From positions 13,153,501-13,217,500 of the forward strand of contig CM062214.1 in the NCBI GenBank assembly GCA_031216445.1: a DNA stretch of 64,000 bases, given 5' to 3'. Both the position numbers and the translations under genes were made by a program. This document shows positions 47,972-59,800 of this stretch, one piece after another. Source of the DNA: Lateolabrax maculatus (Eukaryota > Chordata > Actinopteri > Acropomatiformes > Lateolabracidae). Positions within the stretch are counted from its first letter, which is position 1. Every line of letters starts with the position of its first letter. Below the pieces are notes generated by a model, which was not told the DNA's origin, did no database searches, and saw only the letters and a program-made list of their open reading frames with translations.

Positions 47972-50348
47972 AGCACTGGAAACCGTCTGTGGTGACTGTT
48001 AAAACTATCGGAGTTGAAACTGATGTGTATGTGGGAAAATGTTGCCACATAAACCGTTTCAGAATTGAAAACAGTGAGTCATCGCTCTCTTTCTTCATTC
48101 TTTGAGTGTAAAAGTCTGCAAATTCATGCACAAAAATGTCCAAATATGAACAAAATTCTAAACACATTATTGTATCTATTTAATCATAAATATTTGTCAA
48201 CACTGGAGCAAAGTCTTGAATCTCATTGATCTATTAAGTCCCTGTAAGTGCTCTTATAAGACAGCAGTTATTAATAACAGAATTATTTAAGGTAGATTTC
48301 ACTAATTTTATAATAACTGACATGTGTTGCCTTTTAAAAATTCATCATTGCACTTTAAACTTCCATCAGATTTCCAGTTCACATTTTCTGGAGTCCTCTG
48401 AGCTGATTTTCACTTCTCTCTCCACGCAGTGACAACACAGTGGGGGGTAGGGCCAGTAACACAAGGGCCACACTGCAGAAAGAATTACATTTCTATAGAG
48501 AGAATGTCCTGCTGTGCTGGGGTCATTGCACCTCAGTCCTGTAACCTTTGACCTCTGACCCCTGCCGAGGTTTGTATTTATTGGAACATACATCCTCTGT
48601 GTTGTGTCTCTCAGAAATCCTGCAGGATTCACAACCGAGACTTTGAATGCAGAAAACCTGTTAAGAGCAACAACAAAAAATGGCGACCCACTATTGTGGT
48701 TTAATCACCTGACCCAAGTGTCAATATCAATATCCGCTGAAGATTTCAGAGGACGATTGGACGATCACGAGGACAGCTGTGAGAGACGAGCCGCCAGACC
48801 AGCAGGTTACATCTCTGAAATCACCAAAACACTGTTTATACTGTAACTTCCCTTTATATTTTTAAAATTTGCTTTAAAGTCTAAAACACATTGATTTAAG
48901 GATATCTCTTCTACAATTTTAAATTTCTTTGTGTGAAACTAAAAAAGAAAAAAAACTTTCAAACTGGGTTAATATTTTTAAACTCACAGTATTTATATGT
49001 GGAGTGTGTAATAATTTGTGCCAATGGATAAATAAATACACCTATTACAAACTAGATTCACATGCAGGGGTTAATTTTCCATAATGAAATATTCCTGCTC
49101 AGGGCCATGACGGAAACTGACCTGTGGGAACGTTTATTAGGATTAGGAGGAAAACAGACACATCCACACTCACAGTTATCTGTAGTTTAGATTCTCCAAT
49201 CCACGTGCATGTCTTTGGACGTTACAGGAAGGTTACACGGACGACAAAAAGAAAACACAACTGCAGCCACCATATATCTGATCCAATTAAATGACATGAA
49301 AAATGCCCCTGATCCGCCTGGGTAAGTTACTAGGCATTAGTTTTCTGCAGAGTCACACACTGTAAGTGGCTCCAGCAGGTCTGACTTTTTTCTGTATAGA
49401 CTCATCTACAGCAACACTGCCTCACTCGCTGGCTTATACAATTAATTCTTATATTTTCTAAATATACAAAACAAATAAAACAAATTTCAGATTAATCTGA
49501 AGAATCCATAACTGCTTCATAAAATCTGACATAAGAATAAACACTTTCTTAATCGGTGATGCCTCCAGTTATATGAGGGTTTTTTTTTTTTAATTCAAAT
49601 AAACATGAATGTAGTCATTAATAAATAGCTTTTTATAGGCCACAGTCTGTTTCACTGACACCAGGCCAAACATGATATTCCTGAGTTGAACAAATACAAT
49701 TCATTTCTCAGAAAGAGAGAGTAAACAGATGTGAATGTCAAAGAAGAATATGTAGACAAGCTTTTTTTTTTTCAATATGAAGGCATCTTGACACCAAAAG
49801 TTACTGTGGCAACCCAAACCTCTGACTTACCACATTCTGTGAAATAATCACTGACCTTTAAATGGTCTCCTCTAGTTTCCCATTTCGCATCATGAGCCAG
49901 AAAGTAAAAAAAAAAAAAAATGATTGTCAGATTAATATGCTGCATACAATGTACATGTTTTCTCTGCACGTTTCCTGTCCAATAGATTTCCACGTTTTGT
50001 CATATTAAAACATTGCACTCCTTCTGTTTTATTCTAATTATTATTTGTATGAGACATTCCCCAATGCTGTTCATGCATTTTTTTAAATGTTTCACCAATA
50101 TAAAGCGTGTAGAAACTTCTACACCTGCATACTAATCAATTAATTCAAATCTTTTCCCACACATGCAGACCTGGGAAGGACGCTCTGACTCAGACTTAGT
50201 AAAAGTCGCTATTTGTGTGTGAGAGTGTTGCACATTGTTCTTGTCTAGAAGTGTTTAGAAACCGTGTACGTCTGTTCACTGAAGAGCAGCACAGCCCTGT
50301 CGGTGATGGAGACAGTCAGGGGAGTGTCCCCTGTTGACAGACCTGACT

Positions 50349-50350
<2 letters not shown>
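47972..50350. other. Intergenic region, rfx4 to ric8b
   Basis: A/T-rich spacer without supported coding sequence. It holds a DR1 nuclear-receptor-type motif (48549-48561) and an X-box-like GTTACTGTGGCAAC (49800-49813). The 80-residue open frame at 48604-48846 has no recognisable homology. Confidence 0.45.
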
Positions 50351-50383
<33 letters not shown>

Positions 50384-50410
50384 TCACACACTCACTCACA
50401 CACTCACTCA
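50351..50410. repeat. (CA)n / (CACT)n microsatellite in ric8b 5' region
   Basis: A CA repeat passes into CACTCACTCACA units. It ends about 65 bp upstream of the first ATG of ric8b, so it may lie in the 5' UTR or core promoter. Confidence 0.9.
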
Positions 50411-50850
50411 GCCAGCTAGCTAGCCGCAGCTAGCTGCACACACCCGTCGGTCTCGTCCCTCCTCTGTCTCCAGATGTCCACCATGGATTTAAATAACGTC
50501 GTGTCGCAGCTCGACGCCGCCGCCGAGCAGCAGGTCGAGGCGCTGCTGCAGCAGTACAACCGGGAGGTGAGTCGGTGCGACCGGGGGGGGGGTCGTTGAG
50601 TCGCTCGGTTCCACCAAAACAAACGAGCTGTTAGCCTCCTTAGCTCGGAGGCTAACAGCTGCGCGCTGCTCGTCGTCCCCCGGGCCGAGACCTGGTCCGG
50701 ACCCGCCGCAGGACCACGGCGTGTCCGGTGTCTCCTCGCTCGGCACGTCGCACCGGACGTGTGGGACCGAGGCGGACCGGGACCGGGACCGGGACACGTT
50801 GTCCGAGGCACCGACGTAGTTGTGCTCGTGCTAAGCTGCAGCCTCAGCAG
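50411..50850 (+). promoter_or_regulatory. ric8b: CpG island at ric8b promoter, exon 1 and intron 1
   Basis: CpG density is the highest of the window from about 50440 to 50820, covering the start codon and early intron 1, with G runs (50583-50592) and a short CCGGGA tandem near 50777-50797. No TATA box is visible. Confidence 0.6.
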
Positions 50851-53800
50851 CCTGAGCTCATCCTGGGAGCTGTCAGCGCTCAGAGGGGTTCGTCTGTATT
50901 AAGGGGCGTTTGATGTGTCTGTCAGGCTGAGTTGTTCTCTTATCTGTTTCAGAACAGTCACACCTTCACCTTTGAACCAAATGAAGAGACCCTGCGGAGT
51001 GTGAGTACACGTTATCAGGGCAGTTGATTGTGGGGATGATCGAGGTAGCCCTGCTGTGTTTGCTGTAGTCACTTCCCTGTGTGTCCTTACAGAAGCTGTG
51101 TCAGAGTGTGTTGACAGTGCTCGGGAGGCAGGCGCAGCCCAGCTGCCGGAAGATATGTCTGGAGACGCTCCGCATCCTGTCCAGAGACAAGCGCGTCCTC
51201 GCACCTGTAGCCACCAGGGAGGGCATGCTGATCCTGGGAGGGTTGGCGAGGCTGGATGCCGGAGAGGAGGGAGGCGAGGGCCAGAGAAGCTCCCAGGATG
51301 ACAGCCTGTCGGAGGAGGAGGAGAGGGTGGTGGTGGAGGCCCTGAAGTGCCTATGCAACGTGGTGTACAACAGCCCCGCAGCGCAGCAGGTCAGTGTGGA
51401 CGTGCGGCTGGCTCACGGCCTGTGCGCCAGCCTGCGCAAGGCCCGCGCGTGGCACCACGAGGTGGGCCTGTTCACGTTGCGCCTCCTCTTCCTGCTGTCT
51501 GCCCTGAGACCTGATGTCCGAGGGGTCCTGAGGAGAGAACTGCACGCCGTGGGACTGCTGACGGAGGTGCTGGAGCACACCCTGGATGTGCGCTGGGTTG
51601 GGCCCTATGAGGCTGCCCGTCCAGACCCGCAGGCCCTGCCCATGCCCGCGGAGGACAATGAGCGAGCAATGGAAGCACTGAAAGCCTTGTTCAACCTCAC
51701 ACTGTCTTACACTGGTGGGGAGGTGAGTGTGTCGTGGTTACGCGTTATGAGAGCGCGTAATGTTACGGTAACGGTTCGTGTTGCACACTAGTCATTTGGG
51801 TTGTTATAAGTATGTATGGAGGGGTTAAGAAGAGGTCAGGAAATGCATCATTGAGAATTTAAATGTTTCTGGCTCAGTAATTTGCACAGTTACAGATTAC
51901 AGTGTCCTGTACCATAAAGATCTGTCATTTGATCCCCACAACAGCCAAATTATATCTGTCACTAACCATTTGTCCTGGAAAAGTCACTCAATCTCTCAGT
52001 GATTTACTGTCAGTGGCTCTTGGTAACCACGGCAGGTGAATCACTGAAATGTAAATGCGACATAAAATGCAGAGTATCTTTATTAAAACATTGCAAATCG
52101 AGATACTCCAAGATTCAGTTTGTGCACAAACTGTGTACTGTATCAGGCAGAGAAATATTACAACAATTCACACGCTGCCAGGGAAAACAAGTGTAATTTG
52201 TGATGAGCTGTGACCAGTGTGGCACTTAAAGGGCAGCCAAGTCAATCAGTGAGAAAATCAATATGGGGTGTGTGGGGGAGATGGATAGGTGTGCCAGTTT
52301 CAGGGCGCAGCCATCGTTAATGTTACCCATACTGTGGGACAACTCAAAATGTCCTCAAGTAAAATTCAAGCATTCAAGCAATACAGAACTTTTGATTGTC
52401 TGTCCACTAGTATTAAAAAAAAAAAAAAAAAAGTAAAATCAACTTCATACAAGCCTTTTATATTGTCCATAATAAACTGGTTTTGAAGTAGTTTCACTTG
52501 ATCATGAAGCACACAATTATGTGAAACTGCAGACATGATTACACAGGCTGCACTCCCCAGAATGCCCCCTTATTTAGTCACTTTTAATGTCTCAGTTGTG
52601 TAATAACCATAATGTTTCACATGCAAATCAGATCAGCCACTGTCACCTATATTCAACCACACCTCAAGCACAGACCTTTTTCACAGCATTTTGACTGGTC
52701 ATAGTCAGAAAAGTAGTCCCAGAAAGTAATGACAGTGTGATAGTAAGCCAGAATGCACGATACCGGGACCTTGAAACTGAAATAGCTAAATGGAATTCAG
52801 CCATTTTTTATCTATACCTGTGTTTTATACTGTGTCAAAATGTAGTTCATGAAAAAGGGCCTCTACACCAGTATAACCAGTAGTATTTTCCAGCATTAGG
52901 CTGTTTTTATTTGACACACCAGCTCCTCTTTAATTGACACACAGGCCAAAAAACTTGAAAGTAAAAGTATTTTTATCGTGTTTGAATGAAATACTGTAGG
53001 ATGATATTTGATCATACTTTTGGACCATGTGTCAAGTTTATATAATATTTGATTGTGATTGATGTTGTTATATAATAGTTTGTAGCTACAGTTCATGTCT
53101 GAAAATCACTATCAAACCTTGTCTAAGAAAGTATTTCAAACATGCTCGCCACATTTCATGTAATTTGGACCGAAGGGGGACACATGACTGCAAAGGCTGC
53201 ATCTAACACAGTGTAAGTCTTAATGACACCAAATGTAATTCTTAGGCTCAAGTTTGACCCCGCTTTCCTCATTGATACTCTAGAAACCCAAACGTCCTCC
53301 TTTTTCTGAATCTAGACTAAAAGCTTTGATCTCAGTCTCCCTTTTGCTCTCTCCCTTTGCGCTTTAGACTGGTTGTGATGCCTCATTGAAATTTAAGACA
53401 GCTGTTTTTGCAGTTAGGCCTTTGCTTCTGCGTTCCTGCCCGTGTAGGATTTTTTACCTTATTTTTTTTGCTTAATCTCTGAACAATGACACCATCTGCT
53501 TGGAATTCACTTGTCTTTTATACATCCTTGATTTGATAGGAGGATGACCACCAGTTCCGACTCATTGCTGCCATCCTGCGTCATCTGTTGATGCTGAAGA
53601 CTGAGACGGAGGAGAAAACAGAGGAAGCACACAGGTGGGAAGTCTGTTCCCTTACTGCTCTTATTATTTTAGTCTCTTTTAGTAAGCTACACTTGGAGGT
53701 TGAATGAAAGCCCTCTGCACTTTGCAACCTGTGAAAGACACAAAACAAGCCTAAAATGGCCCAATCCTATGATGCATTTGTTTCATAGCTTAAAGTTTGT

Positions 53801-56800
53801 AAATGTGTGTCCTCACCTCTGTATTTGGTATTGCCGTTGTGCCAAGAGATTGGCCAAACTTAATTTGAAACTGATTTACATAGAAAAGCACAAAGAGTGC
53901 TTCGACCACTCAGCAAACTAACTTGTATCCATATACTCTAATGGAAAATCACCTCTTGTGATTTGCATGTACGCAAATGTCCACCGAGCAGCTGTGAGTG
54001 AGAGAAAAAATAAGACTGATAGGTCCAATAACAGACTACCGTATCGTAGGAAAAACACTTCTTGGGTGTTTCATCTTCTTAATGTTCTCAGCTGTCATAA
54101 TACTGCAGCCGTATCTTCTTCTCATGGTAATTTAATGCAGGAATGCAAAGAATCCGTGGCCATAGACTTAAATTTAAACAGTGTCATGTTAAAGTGAGTG
54201 ATGTTTCTCTTGACCTTTTAAGTCAGTGGCTGAACTGGTCATGGAAATTTGGCCCACTGACCAACATAACTTTGTCATAGTTTGTTTGAATGTATGTGAC
54301 AGAACAGGTCTAAATGGAAAGGGGTAGTGTGAATGGGAACAGAAGGTTATTTACAAGAAATATTACCAAAGTGAATCAGATTTGAGGTGTTTAGAAATCA
54401 AAACCAACTTTAAAATCAGTTTACATCACTCAAATAAGAAGACATTTCCCACTACAACATCACATGAAACACTAGCACAATACTACTAAAATTGTCTTTC
54501 CAGGTGGAGCAACACACCACTTTTCTCCTTAAGGTTATACATTTTGAGCATTGGAAGACTAAGTATTACTTGACAGCTATTTGTCTTTTCAAATTCACCA
54601 TTTCTCTCCAAAATCTGTCTCGTTATTTGTCTCTCATTGAGGGGTGTACTACGAAGCGATTTCAATGTCACAAAGGTGGCTCTCTTTTAAGATGGCTAGA
54701 TCACCATGGTAACTTATGCTGCAGACCTAACCTGGTCCGGAGAGCCCTCCTTCACTAATTCATTTCCTGATGTTATTTTCTCTCTCTGTCTCACTGAGAG
54801 TGCATTGCAAGTACTTAAAAATGTCCACTAATAGCAATTTTCTGCCAGCATTCCTCTCTTGGCTTAGTTGCAGCAAGACTCTTGCTTTTTGCTATGATAA
54901 TGTGTTTATACTCTTTATAGTTCTCCATTATAATGACCTGTTCCTCTTAACTGAAGTAGGCGGCACGCGAGCGGTCTATTTTGTGCGGAAGTAGAGTCAA
55001 ATGACGCATCAAACACCCCTTTTTACAGTAACACGCACAGAGGCTGAAGACAAAAGCCTGGGATAACAAACTAAGTTGATAACCACCGTCGTGATACCCG
55101 TTATCTCTGTCTGGGGGTTTAGGGTTTGTCGAGCCACCTATCACAAAGAAAGCCTGTCAATGTCGAATTTGCTTCATAGTATATAGACCTCAGGGGTGTA
55201 CCCTGAGGTCTTCTCAGACAGTAGTAATGTAAATATACACACTAAGTAGATAAACTAAGCAGCCTTGCTGAATCTGCAAGATAGAATTTTATATTTTCCA
55301 AACACAGTTGGGGATTGTATGCAGATCACAAATTACAAAGGCGTGAACGTCATAAATATCTCTCAAACACTTTCTTGATAAAAAAAAAAAAAAAAAAATG
55401 TCCTGTTTATTGTTGTCTTGACAACACATATTTCTGTAGATTAAACAATGGGGCACAGATGGGAGTTGGATGAAACTATTCTTCACTTGAAAGCCCATTT
55501 TACCCCATGTGAGCCAGATCACACCCTGAGGTCATCTGGCAGCTCCCCATCAGCTGTTCCAAAATGTAGATTAAAAACATGAAGTGATTGGTCCTTTGCC
55601 ATGAGGGGTCCCTTGAATTCAAAAGCTGTTGTTCCAAAGCTTTCATCCATTTATAATCTTCACTTCTTAAACCTCATTTTTAGACTTGGACCCCTTCAAC
55701 TCTACTTTGGCAGTTCCATGTCAGAAACGGATGATTTTATGTGTCCCTTTTATTTACGACTCGACTGTTAAATGTCTAAAAGGTTTTAAAGATCTACGTG
55801 AAGAAATATTAATATTTTTGTTTCCAGCCATGCCATCAACCTGCTGAATAACCTGCCTGTGTCCTGTCTGGACGTGCTGATCGACCTGCCTGTCCAGGGA
55901 GGACAAGAGAAATATGGTGGGAAAAACATGGATTCAGTCCAGGTGCTACTAGATTTCATGGAGAAAAGGATCGACAAGGTAAAGTTCATCCTCTGCAGCA
56001 AATACAGAGAAAACTGGCAGTATTGTTCACACTAAAAATTACTGATTACTTGTCCAAAATATCTTTTTATGTGTTCATGTAACACTGTTCTTTCTTAAAA
56101 AACTCTTTGAAAGATGTGGCGTTTATTTGATATTTAAAAGTGGTGATGGACCTGCATAGCCTGGGAACCAGACGAATCTGCGAGTTCATGTTCCATTTGC
56201 TTTGGCAGATACGTCTGGCCCCTCTCCCATTCAAACTGATTACTCTGCCAATTTCCCGGGATAACCAATCACAAGCGTTTATCTAGTAGGAGGCGGGTTT
56301 AATACAATGACTGACAGAGACGAGCGCCGTTCAGGTATCTTTGTAAATATCCAATATGGCGGCTCCCGTTCCCCGGCCGGCTACAGTGGCAGTATTAAAC
56401 GGACTGGACGGTAAATTTTCTCTACAAAGAAGAACAAACAACTGCACCTAAACTTTATGTTAATAAGAAATATGTGTTTGCCGAACTTCTGACAGGACGT
56501 ACCGTATGACAGGACAGCGTTTCGTTGCTCTGACTGGTTGTCTCCGCCCGTCGATAACGCCCCTTCGAAACCAAAAATGAACTGAGAGGTTCCAGACTAA
56601 TACGCATTTGCAAATTAGTCTGGCGATGCCAGGCTAGGACCTGCTAGCCGCCCCTGTCTGATTGATGCTTCTTGACCTAGCAGACCTAAAATACACTCAC
56701 AATGATTTCACCCAAATGTCATTCAGTTTCTCATCTGCCCATTCTGTCTTAAGCTCATGATCCTTCAGATTACCTCTGGTGCACTACTGGTTAAAATCTT

Positions 56801-59800
56801 TCCACTGTTCCAGCTTGTGAAGTGTCTGTGGTTTATGTCACTCCAAGCAGGGCTCCAACTACAAAGAGGGTTTGACTCCGGTGCTAAGCCTTTTGACTGA
56901 AGGATCCAGGCACCACAGGGAGATCCGCAGATATATCAAAGCTCAGGTACAGTAACTGCCAACAGATTTCAACAGAGATGATGATAATAAAGTACATGAC
57001 ATTTTGTAGTTATATTAAGTTGTTCCTTTAATCTGTAAGGTGAGGATCTGTCCTGATAAAGTAAAGTACTGAAATCTCAGATTTGAATTGCCGTATAAAA
57101 CATTAGGAAAAAAATGGAACTATTCAAAATATTTGCATCTTCAGGTACTTCCTCCACTGAAAGATGTGAAGATCAGGCCAGAGATCGGCACCACTGTCCG
57201 AAACAAGCTGGTTCGCCTTATGACACATGTTGACATGGGTGTGAAGCAAACGGCTGCAGAGTTTCTCTTTGTCCTCTGCAAAGAAAGCGGTGAGCAGGGG
57301 TCGGGTCATGGCAGGAACATGGGGTTACAATGAGAAAGCAGGAATTATGTCTTTAGTTGGGTGTGATTGATAAAGTAGTGCACTGTCAGATGACTCCATA
57401 AGTGTAACTACAGCATGGCTCATCCTGACATATGAACATTTGTGCTTAACTTCAAAACGTTGTGTATCTGTGGTGTTGTCTTGTAGTAGACAATCTATTG
57501 AAGTACACAGGATATGGAAACGCAGCAGGACTCCTGGTGGCTCGTGGACTTCTTGCAGGAGGGAGAGGAGAGACTCAGTACTCCGAGGATGAAGACTCAG
57601 ACACAGAGGAATACAAATCTGCAAAACCCTTGTGAGTGCTCTGCACACGGCTTAGAATAAAGCATTGACAATTCAATGTCAACATGTTTAGTACATTAAT
57701 GTGTATGCATCGGTAATGTATGAATCTGTTTGCAGCTGTACATTAAGCTTGCTCATATGCTTGTTCCAGCATCAACCCCATCACCGGTCACGTGGAGGAG
57801 CCGATGCCGAATCCCATCGAAGAGATGACAGAGGAGCAGAAGGAGTACGAAGCCCAAAAACTTGTCAATATGTTTGACAAGTTGTCAAGGTAAATATACT
57901 AAACTAGAAAAGACTCAGAGAGCAAATAACTCTGCTATGGATAGCAATATCCTCTGTTTATTTTATTTTAATAATACTATAAATGTTTTTAAAAAGTTTG
58001 TCTCTATGGAGCACTTTGGAGCATGTTTTTATTTTCATAGTGGACAGTAGAGAAGTGACAGGAAATTAGGGGAATGAGAGGAGAGCAACAAAGGCTTCCA
58101 CCCATACCCAAACCGGTTGTTGCGATAAAAGTGGTCACATTCACATCCATCCGTGTATTTCTTCCCTGTTTAGAAACACACATAGTAATAGACTCATGAG
58201 ATATAAGTATGAGTATACTATACTGAAAACCTCACACACATACAAGTGAAATGCTTTTACACACACAACTGAAACACTCATTAAAAACTAGTGAAATCTT
58301 TTACATTGTCAACTAAAATGCTTTCACACATACTAGTAAAATGTGCTGATATACACAGTTAAAATGCTCCCTTACAATGTCCCTTTTAGGGCCCTAATGG
58401 CCCCTCATATATAAGTGCCATATTTTGTTCATTCGAAATACAGGATGTAGTTCACGAGATAAAAAGTTTTAACCAAACTTCATTAAAATCTGTTGACAGG
58501 TTTTTGAATTTTTTGGAACAGTAACTAACAAGGTCTGGCAACTGTATATAATGGAAATTCAATAGAAAGATTGTTAAATAAAAAAAGGTTTTCAGATATC
58601 TTGCCAACTAAGAAATGTACAACAGGGCAAACATACAAACAGAAGATGCCACAGGAGTCTTTGACAAATAATGAATTGTTTTTTTCCTCTAGATGACTAA
58701 CTTTTTCTTTTTGAACAGCTGTTGTTCCCCTGCTCAAATTATTCATATTATTTATTGTTTCCTCTGCAAAGAGCCCTGTTGTGTTTGTGTTGACCTTTCC
58801 TTAGCGAGCAGAGGCTAACGTTAGTCAAGCACGATGCCTGTACAAAGGTAACAGTGAGCTCGCTCCCTGCCAACCGATTCATCAAAGGAAGAATCTCCTG
58901 CCGTTAGCTGCAGCTTCAATTAGGCCTGGACTTCGAGCACGCCGCAGCATTCAGCTGGAGAAAATGGAAGCTGCCGGCACGCCACTGCAGCATCTTTACC
59001 ACCGCTCCGTTAATTATCACCTAATTGGCACACAGTTGGCTTGTCGGCCCTGGTTCCTTTATGTGCCGCATTCAGGTTTTTAATAACACATCTCCTGACT
59101 TTTTTCTTCTCATTCTGAGGAGTCAGTCATTGGCCAGACATGGAGTGGACTGAGACAGAGGCACAACTAGACAAAGCAATTTGGGTGGAACGTGGACGAA
59201 GAGGAAGAGACACGAGTTAACAAATGTGCAGACAGAAGAAAGCTGACCTCGTCATTGTTAAGGCAAAGAGGGGGTTGAGCTGTAATGAGGCACGTGCGCC
59301 CAGAAGAGGAAGATTCCTTTCCGAGGGTGCATCCTCTTTCTTCTCTTCCTCAGTAAAGGAGATGTGATGATGACTGAGAGGTGCTTCCTCAGTACAGGCT
59401 CTAAGGAGAGCGGTCAGAGCTCTGCAAGAATGTACTCGCCTAACTGCTTAACTGGTCCTCCAATTAGCACATATTTTGCATCCCCACCCAGACCCCCAGT
59501 CTTCTGTGACTGCTGAGGAGAGGAGGATTTTTTTGCTGTAATTGGGAGAGATGATGTTACATGTTTTTGTTTGCTTTCTCTTGTTAGTTCTTCATTGTAC
59601 CTGCTGACTTTGACCAGGGATATAAGGGTGTGGACTGGTGGTGCCTCACTGCGGGTTTCATCACTGAAAAAGCTAAAATATTTTCAGATTTAACCACACC
59701 ACTGGTCTCCTCCATCTCCTTTTTAAAGAACTTAACCTGTAGTTTTGCCTGGATAAGTTAAATGTAATTGCAGGAATCAGTAGGACTTACATGGCCATTT

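Noticed and set aside
48604..48846. 80-residue open frame between rfx4 and ric8b
   Set aside because: No recognisable family, no splice context or nearby promoter; length is what chance allows.
50416..50811. Long minus-strand open frames across ric8b exon 1 and intron 1
   Set aside because: High GC content lengthens random frames; they lie antisense to the real exon and its splice donor.
51101..51678. Minus-strand open frames over ric8b exon 3
   Set aside because: Shadows of the 630-nt coding exon on the opposite strand.
58222..58372. CRISPR-like array of short repeats
   Set aside because: The units are degenerate, of uneven length and without distinct spacers. It is a minisatellite in a vertebrate intron.
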